Positions 25,683 to 34,855 are shown, numbered from the stretch's first letter. The stretch: DNA of 64,000 bases from Acidimicrobiales bacterium (GCA_028285495.1 JANQPB010000024.1:186001-250000), one strand, 5' to 3'. Program-made: numbers and translations. Notes: generated from the sequence alone by a model not told the origin.

Positions 25683-27976
25683 TGCTCGACCGGTTGGCCG
25701 ACCTGGTCCTGGCCCGGCCAAGAACGATCCTCGGGCTCGTCCTGGCCCTGGTGGTCGCCGGGGGCGTCTACGGGCGCGACACGCCGAGCGTCCTCTCGCC
25801 CGCCGGCTACGAGGTCGGTGGGAGCGAGGCGACCGCGGCCCAGGCCGCGCTGGCCGACCGATTCGACACCGGCCCCGTCAACCTGGTCGTCCTCGTCGAC
25901 ACCGGTGTCGCCGGTGGGGTCTACGACCGGTCGGTGGCGGCCGAGGTCGAGGCGCTCACCGCGGAGTTGGCGGCCACGCCCGACCTCGCCGACCTGACCT
26001 CCTACTGGGCGGTCGGCGACGATCGGCTCCGCTCGGTCGACGGTCGCCACGGCTTGATCACCGCCCGCATCGTCGCCTCCGAGGACGAGGTGTACGACCG
26101 GGCCGAGACCGTCCGGGAGGAGCTGAGCGGCCCCCGCGGTGATCTGACGATCACCGTCGGGGGCAGCTCGGTCGCCAACCTCGAGATCGTCGAGGAATCC
26201 GAGCGCGATCTGCTGAGGGCCGAGGCCATCGCCATCCCGGTGACCACGATCATCATGCTGCTCGTCTTCCGCAGCGTCGTCGCCGCCCTGCTGCCCCTGG
26301 TGGTGGCGGCGGTGGCGGTGGTCGGCACCGCGGCGGCGCTCAAGGGCCTGTCGGAGCTGACGCTGGTGTCGATCTTCGCCCTCAACCTGACGACGGCGCT
26401 CGGGCTCGGCATGGGGGTCGACTACAGCCTGTTCGCCATCTCCCGCTGGCGGGAGGAGCGGGCCGCGGGGGCCAGCGCCGACGAGGCGCTCCGGACCACC
26501 ATCCGGCGGGCCGGCCGCTCGATCCTCTTCTCGGGCCTCACCACTGCGGCCACGCTCGCCGCCCTGTTGCTGTTCGACTACCCGCTGCTGCGCTCGCTCG
26601 CCGTGGCCGGGTTCGCCGTCGTCCTGCTGGCCACCCTCGGCGGCCTGGTCGCCCTGCCGGCGGCGATGGCCCTGCTCGGCGACCACATCGACCGCTGGGC
26701 GGTCCGCCGCTCCGAGGTCGAGGACCGGCCGGTGGAGTCGGGCGGCTGGTACCGCCTGGCCCGGTGGGTGATGGCCCACCCGGGCATGACGATCGTGGCA
26801 ACGGTTGCGGTGCTGCTGGCGCTCGGATCACCGTTCCTGCGGGCCGAGTTCGGTATCCCGGACGACCGGGCCCTGCCGACCTCGACCCAGGCCCGCCAGG
26901 TGGCCGACGTGATCCGGGCCGACTTCGACAGCAGCCAGTTCGGGGCCATGGCCGCCGTCGCCACCGAGCCGATCGCCGACGACGAGCTGTCGGCCCACGC
27001 AGCCGAGGTCAGCCGGGTCGACGGCGTCGCCGGGGTCGAGACCGCCACCGGCATCTACGTCGACGGCGCCGCCGTCGGCCCGAGCCCGTCCCCGGAGCGG
27101 TTCCGAGCGGCCCCCGAGGGAGCGGCCGCCGGCGCGACCGACGGCCTCGCCTGGCTGGCCGTGCTCCCGGCGGTCGAGCCCGTGTCGCCCGAGGCCGAAA
27201 CGATGGTCGCCGAGATCCGCGCCGTCGCCGGCCCGGTCCCGTTCCTGCTCGGCGGCGAGTCGGCCCGCCAGGTCGACAACAAGGCCGAGATCGCCGCCAA
27301 GCTCGTCCCGGTGGCGATCTGGGTGTTCGTGGTCGTGTCGCTGCTGCTGTTCTGGAGCTTCGGGAGCGTCGTGTTGCCGCTCAAGGCGGTGGTGCTCAAT
27401 CTGCTCAGCCTCACCGCGTCCTTCGGGGCCATCGTGTGGATCTTCCAGGACGGCCGCCTGACCGGGCTGCTCGGCTTCACCCCGACCGGGCTGACCGACG
27501 CCCAGACCCCGATCCTGATCTTCTGCATCGCCTTCGGGCTGTCGATGGACTACGAGGTCTTCCTGCTCTCCCGGATCAAGGAGGAGTGGGACCGCACCGG
27601 CGACACCAGGCGAGCGGTGGCGGTCGGTCTGCAGCGGACCGGCGGGATCATCACCGCGGCCGCCGTGCTGATGGCCGCCGTCTTCCTGGCCTTCGCCTCG
27701 GGCAACGTCACGTTCATCCAGCTGGTCGGCATCGGGCTGGCGCTGGCCATCGTCGCCGACGCCACGCTCGTCCGGTCGCTGCTGGTCCCGGCCTTCATGG
27801 TGGTGGCCGGGCGGTGGAACTGGTGGCCGGCGTCGACGCCGGTCGCCCCGGCGGGGGTCGATCGGATCGACCTGACCGGGGCCGACGGGGCCGCCGCGGG
27901 CGACGCGGCGGCAACGACGAGACGTGTCGCCGACGGCGAGCGAACGGGCAACGAGTTGGAGGGTGTGCAGCGATGA
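25682..27976 (+). CDS. MmpL/RND-type lipid transporter
   Basis: 764 residues with two copies of an MMPL domain, each made of a membrane helix, an extracytoplasmic loop and five membrane helices. Family landmarks: GMGVDYSLFAISRWREE in the first half and GLSMDYEVFLLSRIKEEW in the second, containing the proton-relay Asp-Tyr pairs. Members export lipids, glycolipids or siderophores using the proton gradient. The C-terminal ~50 residues are cytoplasmic. Coupled to the hot-dog gene (TGATG) and the FabH-like gene (ATGA), which suggests that it exports the acyl product made by its neighbours. Confidence 0.92.
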   Translation: MLDRLADLVLARPRTILGLVLALVVAGGVYGRDTPSVLSPAGYEVGGSEATAAQAALADRFDTGPVNLVVLVDTGVAGGVYDRSVAAEVEALTAELAATPDLADLTSYWAVGDDRLRSVDGRHGLITARIVASEDEVYDRAETVREELSGPRGDLTITVGGSSVANLEIVEESERDLLRAEAIAIPVTTIIMLLVFRSVVAALLPLVVAAVAVVGTAAALKGLSELTLVSIFALNLTTALGLGMGVDYSLFAISRWREERAAGASADEALRTTIRRAGRSILFSGLTTAATLAALLLFDYPLLRSLAVAGFAVVLLATLGGLVALPAAMALLGDHIDRWAVRRSEVEDRPVESGGWYRLARWVMAHPGMTIVATVAVLLALGSPFLRAEFGIPDDRALPTSTQARQVADVIRADFDSSQFGAMAAVATEPIADDELSAHAAEVSRVDGVAGVETATGIYVDGAAVGPSPSPERFRAAPEGAAAGATDGLAWLAVLPAVEPVSPEAETMVAEIRAVAGPVPFLLGGESARQVDNKAEIAAKLVPVAIWVFVVVSLLLFWSFGSVVLPLKAVVLNLLSLTASFGAIVWIFQDGRLTGLLGFTPTGLTDAQTPILIFCIAFGLSMDYEVFLLSRIKEEWDRTGDTRRAVAVGLQRTGGIITAAAVLMAAVFLAFASGNVTFIQLVGIGLALAIVADATLVRSLLVPAFMVVAGRWNWWPASTPVAPAGVDRIDLTGADGAAAGDAAATTRRVADGERTGNELEGVQR

Positions 27977-28944
27977 GCGCCGAAGCGCAGCAGCAACAGC
28001 AGCGGAGCGGGAGCCGGTTGGTTGCGGTGGGGACGGCCCTGCCGGACAAGGTGCTGACCAACGCCGACTTCGAGGTGATGATGGACACCAGCGACGAGTG
28101 GATCCGGTCCCGCACCGGCATCGCCGAGCGCCGGGTCGGCGGTACCACCACCGGACTGGCCGTTGAGGCCGCCCGGCGGGCGCTGGAGAGGTCCGGCGTT
28201 GCCGCCGAGTCGATCGGCCTGGTCGTCACCGCCACCCAGACCCCAGACGACCTGTGCCCCTCGACCGCCGCCGGAGTGCAGGACGCCCTCGGCCTGATCT
28301 GCGCCGCCTTCGACCTGAACGCCGCCTGCGCCGGGTTCTCCTACGGCCTCGTGGTGGCCCACTCGATGCTGCTGAGCGGTGCCGCCACCGCAGCGCTGGT
28401 CGTCGGGGTCGACCGGATGACGGCGGCCACCAACTACGACGACCGCTCGACCGCCATCCTGTTCGGCGACGGGGCCGGGGCCGTGGTGCTGACCAGCGAG
28501 CCGGATGGCGACCGTGGCATCCGGGCCTGGGACACCGGGACCGACGGCAGCCACGCCGACATCCTGGCCAGCCCCATCCGTGACGGCCGCATCACCGGCG
28601 TCGAGATGAACGGCAAGGTGCTGTTCAAGCACATGGTCCGCTACGCCGTCGACTCGGCCAGGGCCGCCGTCGAGCGGGCCGGCCTCGAGCTCGACGACGT
28701 CGTGGCCGTGCTGGCCCACCAGGCCAATCAGCGGATCCTCGACGCCGTGGCCGATCGCCTCGGTGTCGACCACGACCGGGTGATCTCGATCATCGAGCAC
28801 ACCGGCAACACGTCGGCGGCGTCGGTGCCGCTCGCCCTCGACGCCGCCGTGGCCGACGGTCGGGTGGGGCCGGGCGACCCGATCCTGCTGCTCGGGTTCG
28901 GCGGCGGCCTGTCGTGGGCCAGCACCGTCGCGGTGTGGGGCTGA
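27973..28944 (+). CDS. fabH: 3-oxoacyl-ACP synthase III (FabH-like ketosynthase)
   Basis: 323 residues. Condenses an acyl-CoA starter with malonyl-ACP. Catalytic triad visible: Cys in LNAACAGFSYG, His in AHQANQRI and Asn in HTGNTSAAS. TSDEWIRSRTGI near the N-terminus is typical of FabH. The ATG at 27973 overlaps the upstream stop (ATGA). The N-terminus is unusually Gln-rich before the core. Because it is locked in an operon with an MmpL transporter and a hot-dog protein rather than with fabD/acpP/fabF, a dedicated role in a special lipid is plausible. Confidence 0.9.
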   Translation: MSAEAQQQQQRSGSRLVAVGTALPDKVLTNADFEVMMDTSDEWIRSRTGIAERRVGGTTTGLAVEAARRALERSGVAAESIGLVVTATQTPDDLCPSTAAGVQDALGLICAAFDLNAACAGFSYGLVVAHSMLLSGAATAALVVGVDRMTAATNYDDRSTAILFGDGAGAVVLTSEPDGDRGIRAWDTGTDGSHADILASPIRDGRITGVEMNGKVLFKHMVRYAVDSARAAVERAGLELDDVVAVLAHQANQRILDAVADRLGVDHDRVISIIEHTGNTSAASVPLALDAAVADGRVGPGDPILLLGFGGGLSWASTVAVWG

Positions 28945-28962
28945 GCATCGCCCGCCGGAGTT

Positions 28963-29907
28963 TCACGAGAGGCCGAGGGCGCGCTCGAGGGCGGTCCGCA
29001 TCGGACCGTGGTCGGGGCGGGAACCGGTCCACAGGCGGATGTTCTCGGCCGCCTGGGCCACGAGCATCCCGGTGCCGTCGACGGTGGTGGCACCGGCGTC
29101 GGCCGCAGCGCGCAGCAACGCCGTCGCCGCCGGGTTGAACACGACGTCGCCGACGACCGAGTCGGGACGCAGCGTCGACCAGTCGACGTCGATCGCCGCC
29201 TCGACGTCCGGTGTCATGCCAACCGGTGTGGCGTCGACGATCAGCCGCACCGGTTCGGGGATCGGCAGCGGGGCCCGCCAGGGCACGATGCCGACCTCGG
29301 CGCCGGCCGCGCCGACGAGATTGGCCACGAGGGCCGTCCGGTGGGGATCGCGCCCGGCGACGAAGATCCTGGCCGCCCCGGCCAGGCCGAGCTCGACGGC
29401 GATGGCCGAGGCCGCTCCGCCGGTGCCGATCACCAGGGCCTCGACCCCCGCGACGTCGATCAGGTCACGACAGGAGGCGACGAACCCGGCGCCGTCGGTG
29501 TTGTGCCCGACCCACCCGCCGGCCCCGCCGTCGCCACCGATGCGGACGACGCAGTTGACCGCCTGGCACAGCTCGGCCGACGGCGACAGCGAGTCGAGCA
29601 GCCGGATCACCGTCTGCTTGTGTGGCATCGAGCAGTTGAAGCCTTGCCAACCCATGGCCCGGGCCCCGTCGACCGCGGCGGTGAGGTCACCCGGCTCGAC
29701 CTCGCAGTTCAGGTAGCGCCACGGCAGGCCCTCGGCGGCGAACGCCGCGTCCATCATCGCCACCGTGGGGTTGTCGGCCGCCCCGGTGGAGAACGAGCCG
29801 ACGACGTCGTCGAGGAAGGACGGGGTTCCCATCGGGCCGAGGCTTCCAGCCACCGGCCAGCGGCGCAAGCGCTTCTCCACCTGCGCCCACTCGGGGAGCC
29901 GCTCCAT
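28963..29907 (-). CDS. aroE: Shikimate/quinate 5-dehydrogenase family protein (AroE-like)
   Basis: 314 residues. Reduces 3-dehydroshikimate with NAD(P)H. The catalytic Lys is in NCSMPHKQTV, the Asp in GHNTDGAGF, and the dinucleotide loop is VIGTGGAASAIA. The C-terminal Q-A motif (GMLVAQAAENIRLWTG) is also typical. The N-terminal substrate-binding residues (SLS in true AroE) are replaced by a GSFSTGAADNP segment, so a paralogue with another cyclitol or quinate-like substrate is possible. No other aro genes nearby. Convergent with the FabH-like gene. Confidence 0.8.
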   Translation of the reverse strand: MERLPEWAQVEKRLRRWPVAGSLGPMGTPSFLDDVVGSFSTGAADNPTVAMMDAAFAAEGLPWRYLNCEVEPGDLTAAVDGARAMGWQGFNCSMPHKQTVIRLLDSLSPSAELCQAVNCVVRIGGDGGAGGWVGHNTDGAGFVASCRDLIDVAGVEALVIGTGGAASAIAVELGLAGAARIFVAGRDPHRTALVANLVGAAGAEVGIVPWRAPLPIPEPVRLIVDATPVGMTPDVEAAIDVDWSTLRPDSVVGDVVFNPAATALLRAAADAGATTVDGTGMLVAQAAENIRLWTGSRPDHGPMRTALERALGLS

Positions 29908-29986
29908 GGCCGCGCGACGCCTTCTGGCTCGGTCGGCCTGGCCGCCCTGGCCGCCCTGGCCGCCCGGTGACGGGTGTGCCGCCCGG

Positions 29987-30406
29987 CTAGTCGGCCAGCG
30001 TGAAGCGGGGGAGGGCGTTGCCCTCGCCGGTGTCGTGCCACACGACCCGGACCGGGGCGTCGATGGTCACGGCGTCGGGGTCGGAGTCGACGATGTTCGT
30101 CATCAGCCTCGGCCCCTCCTCCAGCTCGACGTAGGCCAGCACGTACGGCGCAGCCCGGCCCCATGAGCCCGGGGCCCGGTGCACGACGGTGTAGCTGTAG
30201 ACCGTGCCTCGGCCGGTGGCATCGAACCACGCCAGGTCGAAGCTCTGGCACGCCGGGCAGATGGCTTTCGGCCACCACACGACCGCGCCGCAGGCGGCGC
30301 AGCGCTGGAGCGTCAGCCGTCCATCGGCGGTGGCGGCCCAGAACGGCTCGGAGTCGGGATTGATCGCCGGGGCCCTGGTCGGGATGCCCCTCCGCTCGTC
30401 GCCCAT
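29987..30406 (-). CDS. DUF35 OB-fold/Zn-ribbon acyl-CoA partner protein
   Basis: 139 residues: a rubredoxin-like zinc ribbon (CAACG then CPAC, about residues 36-53) followed by an OB fold (YSYTVVHRAPG, PYVLAYVELEEG). DUF35 proteins bind acyl-CoA and partner thiolases or hydratases such as ChsH2 and Ltp2. TGATG overlap with the thiolase-like gene at 30406 fixes the start and points to a complex of the two products. Confidence 0.88.
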   Translation of the reverse strand: MGDERRGIPTRAPAINPDSEPFWAATADGRLTLQRCAACGAVVWWPKAICPACQSFDLAWFDATGRGTVYSYTVVHRAPGSWGRAAPYVLAYVELEEGPRLMTNIVDSDPDAVTIDAPVRVVWHDTGEGNALPRFTLAD

Positions 30407-31569
30407 CAGAGGCTCCTTCCCAGGATCAACGTGGCCGACCCCATGCGGGCCGACAGCGACCCGCCCGTGCCGTGGGCCAGCGCCAGCTCGCAGTCGGGGA
30501 CCTGGACCGGGGCGTTGGCCTCACCCCGGAGCTGGCGTACCGCCTCGAGGATCTTCGTCATCCCGCCACGGTTGCCCGGGTGGTTGTTGCACAGCCCGCC
30601 GCCGTCGGTGTTGAACGGCAGCCCACCGTGCGGCGCCTGGAGCCGCCCGTCGAGGACGAACTCGCCGCCCTTTCCCTTCTCGCAGAACCCGAGGTCCTCC
30701 AGCGTCTGCAGCACGGTGATGGTGAACGAGTCGTAGATCGAGACGTAGTCGATGTCGGCCGGCGTGACGCCGGCCTCGGCGAACGCCGCGGGGCCGGACC
30801 AGACGGCGCCGGTGTGTGTGAGGTCGATCCGGCCGTTGGCGGTGCCCTTGTTGGCCTCGCCGGCCCCGAGGATCGGCACGCAGTGGCGGTCGAGGTCGGC
30901 GGCCACCTCGGGGTGCACGACGACCACCGCCCCGCCGCCGTCGGTGATCACGCAGCAGTCGAGCCGGTGCAGCGGGTCGGCGATCATCGGCGACTCCAGC
31001 ACCTCATCGACGGTGACAACGTCCCGGAGGAACGCGTGTGGGTTGTGCTGGGCGTGGACGGAGGCCGCGACCTTGATCTCGGCCAGCTGCTCGCTGGTCG
31101 TGCCGAACTCGTGCATGTGGCGGCGGGCGGCCATGGCGTAGTTGGCCGGCACCCCGGCCCCCCACAGGCTCTCGAACCCCGACTCGGGCCCCGATGCCCT
31201 GGCCGAGCCGCCGGGCTGGGCCCCACCGGTGCGCGGCTTGCCGGCCAGGCTGACCAGCGCAACCCGGCACTTGCCGGCGGCGATCGCTGCGGCCGCGTGG
31301 TTGACGTGGGCCAGGTACGAGGAGCCGCCCATCTCGGTCGAGTCGATCCACGAGGCCCGGATGCCGAGGTAGTCGAGCATCGACAGGGTCCCGAATCCGG
31401 GGGCGTCGCCGGCCGACACGAAGGCGTCGACGTCACCCATCGACAGCCCGGCGTCGGCCAGCGCCCCGACGCAGCACCGGGCGTGGATCTCCATCAGCGA
31501 CTCGTCTGGCAGGTGCCGGCCCGGGTGCTCGTGGATCCCGGCGATGAAGGCCCGTCCTCGGATGCTCAT
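30406..31569 (-). CDS. Thiolase-fold lipid-transfer protein (Ltp2/SCP-x-like)
   Basis: 387 residues with the SCP-x thiolase fold: a VDAFVSAGDAPG start region, a YVSIYDSFTITVLQTLEDLG segment and a CNNHPGNRGGM C-terminal stretch. The usual nucleophile Cys of the first half is replaced by a GGSSYLAHVNHAAAAI context with no Cys, so it is probably not a standard thiolase. Ltp2-type retro-aldolases of steroid side-chain cleavage share this loss and need a DUF35 partner, which follows directly. GGAGG lies 7 nt before the ATG. Substrate unknown; steroid or branched acyl-CoA is the best guess. Confidence 0.85.
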   Translation of the reverse strand: MSIRGRAFIAGIHEHPGRHLPDESLMEIHARCCVGALADAGLSMGDVDAFVSAGDAPGFGTLSMLDYLGIRASWIDSTEMGGSSYLAHVNHAAAAIAAGKCRVALVSLAGKPRTGGAQPGGSARASGPESGFESLWGAGVPANYAMAARRHMHEFGTTSEQLAEIKVAASVHAQHNPHAFLRDVVTVDEVLESPMIADPLHRLDCCVITDGGGAVVVVHPEVAADLDRHCVPILGAGEANKGTANGRIDLTHTGAVWSGPAAFAEAGVTPADIDYVSIYDSFTITVLQTLEDLGFCEKGKGGEFVLDGRLQAPHGGLPFNTDGGGLCNNHPGNRGGMTKILEAVRQLRGEANAPVQVPDCELALAHGTGGSLSARMGSATLILGRSL

Positions 31570-31754
31570 CGGGGACCTCCGATCGTCATCTGGTTCCTCG
31601 GATGCTCATACCGGCCCGACCATAGCGGCCGGCGCGGAACCGTCGAAAGACGAGCGCCGTCCCGTCGCGGTGGATCATCATCGACGTCGAAACTACGCTC
31701 GTCGGTACCAGCCGAGGGGCCGGATTCACCGACGCGGACGAGGGAGGGTCGCGC

Positions 31755-33038
31755 ATGGCGGAGCAGAATCTCGGCGAGTGGGACGCCCGCCCCGTCCATC
31801 CCGGTTTCGAACCGGTTCGCCTGGTCGACGACCTGTTCGAGGTCGACGACGAGGCGCTCGGCCGCGGCGAGCAGGCCGAGGCGCTCGACGAGGGCCACGA
31901 CGACGAAGGACCGCCGACCGAGGTCGATGACCGGACCGACGACGATGGCCGCGGCGTCGACGACCGATCGAAGGACGAGCCAGCCGCCGAGGGTCCGGCC
32001 AGCGACGGGGACACCGCCGCCGATGCCGGCCGAGCCATCGGCGATCCCGTCGACGCCGATCCCGTCGACGGCGAGGCGTTCGATGCCAGCCCCCTGGACG
32101 CCGATCCCGTCGACGGCGAGGCGCTCGATGCCGGTCCCCTCGACGGCGACCCCATCGGCGGCGGTGCCATCGACGGCGATGCCATCGGCGACCGGCTCCG
32201 CCCCGAGCCGGCGGTTCCGCTCGAGCGGTCGCGGCTCGTCCCGGCCCCGCCGGACGCCGAGCGCGAGTGGCCGCTCGGGCGACCGCCCGTGTTCTGGCTG
32301 GGCGTGCTCGTCGGGCTGTTGCCGCTGGTCGCCCTCGTGTTCGGCCTCATCGGCTACGTCATCGGCCGCAGTGGCGATGACACCGTCGCCGTCGACACCC
32401 AGGCGACGGCCGCGGCGTCCACCCCGGCCGGCGCCGACGCTGGCGCCACGACCGACCCGACGTCCGCCACGGTGCCCGCCGCAACCGCAACCGCAACCGA
32501 CGCCGCCGCATCCCCTTCGCCCCCCGGCCCCGAGCAGCTCGTCGCCTCCGGTCTGATCAGCGACGACACCATCGAGCTGGCCGGCGCCCTGCCCCCACAG
32601 CGCCAGTCGCAGTGGTCGGGTGAGGTCCGCGACCTGGCCGCGGTGCTCGGACTCCGCCTGGTCGATGGCACCGAGGTGGCCGAGCCGGGCGCCGGCACGG
32701 CCGAGCTGACCGTGCGATTCCCCGGCGCCGTCGTGTTCACCCCCGAGAGCGACGTCGAGTTCGACGGCGACGCTGACCCGGTGCTCGGGGCCGTCGCCGG
32801 GGTGCTGAACCGGGGCACCGCCCGACTGACGATCGTGGCCTACGCCGATCCGAGCGATCCAGGGGCCGCCATCCTCGCCCTGTCCCGGGCCGGTCACGTC
32901 CACGAGCAGCTCGTCGAGCTCGGCGTCGAGGCCGATCGCCTGGCCGTCGAGTCCCGGCCCCCTGCCGAGGCCCCGATCGGGGTGGCCGGCGATGTGCTCG
33001 ATCGCCGGGCCGACGTGGAGTTCCGCTTCCGGTCCTGA
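31755..33038 (+). CDS. OmpA-like cell-envelope protein with acidic repeat N-terminus
   Basis: 427 residues. The N-terminal ~175 residues are Asp/Gly/Ala-rich and disordered, with tandem repeats. A membrane helix (about 180-202) follows, then an Ala/Thr/Pro-rich spacer and a C-terminal OmpA/MotB-type domain (VVFTPESDVEFD with LTIVAYADP, then RAGHVHEQLVELGVEADRL) that in other proteins binds peptidoglycan. The topology predicts an acidic cytoplasmic N-terminus and an outward-facing wall-binding domain, a reversal of most OmpA proteins. GAGGGAGG precedes the ATG. Confidence 0.75.
   Translation: MAEQNLGEWDARPVHPGFEPVRLVDDLFEVDDEALGRGEQAEALDEGHDDEGPPTEVDDRTDDDGRGVDDRSKDEPAAEGPASDGDTAADAGRAIGDPVDADPVDGEAFDASPLDADPVDGEALDAGPLDGDPIGGGAIDGDAIGDRLRPEPAVPLERSRLVPAPPDAEREWPLGRPPVFWLGVLVGLLPLVALVFGLIGYVIGRSGDDTVAVDTQATAAASTPAGADAGATTDPTSATVPAATATATDAAASPSPPGPEQLVASGLISDDTIELAGALPPQRQSQWSGEVRDLAAVLGLRLVDGTEVAEPGAGTAELTVRFPGAVVFTPESDVEFDGDADPVLGAVAGVLNRGTARLTIVAYADPSDPGAAILALSRAGHVHEQLVELGVEADRLAVESRPPAEAPIGVAGDVLDRRADVEFRFRS
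32052..32141 (+). repeat. Two tandem 45-bp coding repeats
   Basis: Within the OmpA-like gene, 32052-32096 and 32097-32141 encode DADPVDGEA(F/L)DA(S/G)PL twice, with more diverged copies on either side. Slippage-prone and acidic; length variation between strains is likely. Confidence 0.8.
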
Positions 33039-33119
33039 TCCCGACCGGGCGGGGTCCGCCCTATCATCGGCCGGAGACGGCCGCTGGTGTCGGTGGCCGG
33101 AGCACGAAGGGGAAGGTCA

Positions 33120-33650
33120 ATGAACGAGCAGCACATCGCCCTCTGGAAGCAGACGGTCGAGGCCTGGGACGCGCGCTACGAGGCGATCGGTGAGCAGTGG
33201 GGGGCCGACACCCCCTGCGAGGGTTGGTGCGTCCAGGACCTGGTCGACCACGCCGTCGGCGTGCAGCAGCAGGTGGCCGGCGGCCTCCTCGGCCTGCAGC
33301 TGGAGGAGGGGGCCGGGTGGCCGGCGGTCCGCGACGGGATGATCGCGGCGATGGAGGACCCGAGCGTCCTCGACGGCGAGCTGCCACAGGGCCCGTTCGG
33401 CCCGATGCCGAAGGCCATGATGCTCGGTGTCGCCACCAGCGACCTGCTGATCCACACCTGGGATCTGGCCAGGGCCATCGGCGCCGACGAGGCGCTCCCG
33501 GCCGAGCCGGTCAGCGCCGCCTACCAGGGCCTCCAGCGGTTCCCCGAGGAGGCCATGCGGGCCTCCGGTCGGTTCGGCCCGGAGATCGAGGCGGCCACCG
33601 ACGCCGACGAGCAGACCAGGATGCTCGGCTTCACCGGTCGTCAGGTCTAG
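33120..33650 (+). CDS. MDMPI/DinB-like TIGR03086-type protein
   Basis: 176 residues forming a four-helix DinB-like bundle related to mycothiol-dependent maleylpyruvate isomerase. Metal-ligand-type histidines lie in DLVDHAVGVQQQV and in SDLLIHTWDLARAIG, the family's best conserved stretch. It presumably uses mycothiol, the actinobacterial thiol; substrate unknown. ATG 33120 is chosen because GGGGAAGG lies just upstream; the 11 extra residues from 33087 are not needed. Confidence 0.8.
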   Translation: MNEQHIALWKQTVEAWDARYEAIGEQWGADTPCEGWCVQDLVDHAVGVQQQVAGGLLGLQLEEGAGWPAVRDGMIAAMEDPSVLDGELPQGPFGPMPKAMMLGVATSDLLIHTWDLARAIGADEALPAEPVSAAYQGLQRFPEEAMRASGRFGPEIEAATDADEQTRMLGFTGRQV

Positions 33651-33662
33651 GCCGAGCCGCCC

Positions 33663-33696
33663 GTCGGCCGCTCGGCAGTGCGCCGGAGCGGCCGAC
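33663..33696. terminator. Bidirectional hairpin terminator
   Basis: A perfect 11-bp stem, GTCGGCCGCTC (33663-33673) and GAGCGGCCGAC (33686-33696), with a 12-nt loop, sits in the 47 bp between the convergent MDMPI-like and MarR genes. Confidence 0.7.
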
Positions 33697-33697
33697 G

Positions 33698-34243
33698 TCA
33701 GCGCTGCCGGCGCAGGGCCAGCGCCACCTTGTCGAGGCTGCGGCCCATCGAGCTCACGTCGGTCCGGGTCAGGTGGTCGAACAGCCGGGTCCGGACCGAG
33801 CGGAGATGGGCGGGGGCGATGCGTTCGAGCAGCGCCCGACCCTCGTCGGTGAGGATGACGTGGATCGCCCGCCCGTCCTCGGGGCAGCGCTCCCGTCGAA
33901 CGAGGCCGCGCCCGGCCAGCCGGTCGATCCGCTGTGAGAGTCGGGTGCGGCTGGCCATCATCCGGGTGGCCAGCTCGCCGACCCGCAGCCGGTGGTCGTC
34001 GGTGTCCGACAGGAGATGGAGGACCTCGTAGTCCTCGAGCGTCACCCCGCCGAGGCGCTTCAGGTCCTGGTCCAGCAGCTCGAAGAGACCGGTGCCGACC
34101 TCGAGCAGGGCCAGCCAGGCCCGCCGCTCGTCGTCGTCCAACCACTCGACGTCGGCCGACGTCGGGAGCTCGGCCGGCTCGGTCGAGCGGGTTGTCGGTG
34201 ACGGGCGATCGGCGGCGGGCCCCCGGCTGGCGACTGGACTCAT
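33698..34243 (-). CDS. MarR-family transcriptional regulator
   Basis: 181 residues with a ~35-residue disordered lead. The winged helix is clear: VTLEDYEVLHLL, then LRVGELATRMMASRTRLSQRIDRL (recognition helix) and a wing with RERCPEDGRAIHVILTDEG. It lies directly downstream of the yceI-like gene on the same strand, which itself lies below two palindromes (34901-34944). It probably represses that promoter and responds to a small aromatic or oxidant, as MarR proteins do; inferred. Confidence 0.88.
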   Translation of the reverse strand: MSPVASRGPAADRPSPTTRSTEPAELPTSADVEWLDDDERRAWLALLEVGTGLFELLDQDLKRLGGVTLEDYEVLHLLSDTDDHRLRVGELATRMMASRTRLSQRIDRLAGRGLVRRERCPEDGRAIHVILTDEGRALLERIAPAHLRSVRTRLFDHLTRTDVSSMGRSLDKVALALRRQR

Positions 34244-34281
34244 CGGCTGCGCTGACTCCCTCCGGGGCGGGCCCGTGCGGT

Positions 34282-34302
34282 CGGCCGGCTCGGAGCCGGC
34301 CG
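34282..34302 (-). terminator. Hairpin terminator after the yceI-like gene
   Basis: CGGCCGGCTC (34282-34291) and GAGCCGGCCG (34293-34302) form a near-perfect palindrome just past the yceI-like stop. It separates that gene from the MarR gene and may reduce read-through. Confidence 0.5.
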
Positions 34303-34303
34303 C

Positions 34304-34855
34304 TCAGGGCTGGACGAGCTGGATCTCGAGCTCGACCTTGACCTTGTCGCCGATCGCCATGCGGTCGACGCCGACCGGCACGTCGAACTCAACACCGTAG
34401 TCGGACCGCGAGATCGTGGTTGAGGCGGAGAAGCCGGCGTGGGTCTTGGAGTCCATCGGGTAGACCTCGGTGCCGTTGAACTCGACGTCGAGGCGGACCG
34501 GCCTGGCCACGCCGTTGAGGGTCATGGTGCCGTCGACGGCGTAGTCGTCACCGTCGGCCACGATCCGCTCACTGGCGAACTGGAGCGTCGGGTGCTGCTC
34601 GACGTCGAAGAAGTCGGTGCTGCGGAGGTGGGCGTCCCGGTCGGGGTTGTTGGTGTCGACCGAGGCCAGGTCCACGGTGGCGGCCAACGTCGACGAGGCG
34701 AGATCGGCGCCGACGTCGAGGTTGGCGTCGAACTGGTTGAACCGGCCGCGGACCTTGGACAGGCCGAGGTGGCGGACGACGAACTCGACGCTGCTGTGGG
34801 CGGCGTCGACCTGCCAGGTGCCGGTGGCGAGGGGGAGGGCGGAGGTGACGGTCAT
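34304..34855 (-). CDS. YceI-family polyisoprenoid-binding-like protein
   Basis: 183 residues of the YceI lipocalin-like barrel: TWQVDAAHSSVEFVVRHLG at the start, KVRGRFNQFD, ASVDTNN..RDAHLRSTDFFDV and GTMTLNGVARPV. These bind isoprenoid or other lipid-like molecules. No signal peptide is seen, so it is probably cytoplasmic. The ATG at 34855 is chosen over 34909 because GAAAGG lies 7 nt upstream and the fold begins just after. Its leader holds two TTGAC/GTCAA palindromes, so it is likely under MarR control. Confidence 0.88.
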   Translation of the reverse strand: MTVTSALPLATGTWQVDAAHSSVEFVVRHLGLSKVRGRFNQFDANLDVGADLASSTLAATVDLASVDTNNPDRDAHLRSTDFFDVEQHPTLQFASERIVADGDDYAVDGTMTLNGVARPVRLDVEFNGTEVYPMDSKTHAGFSASTTISRSDYGVEFDVPVGVDRMAIGDKVKVELEIQLVQP

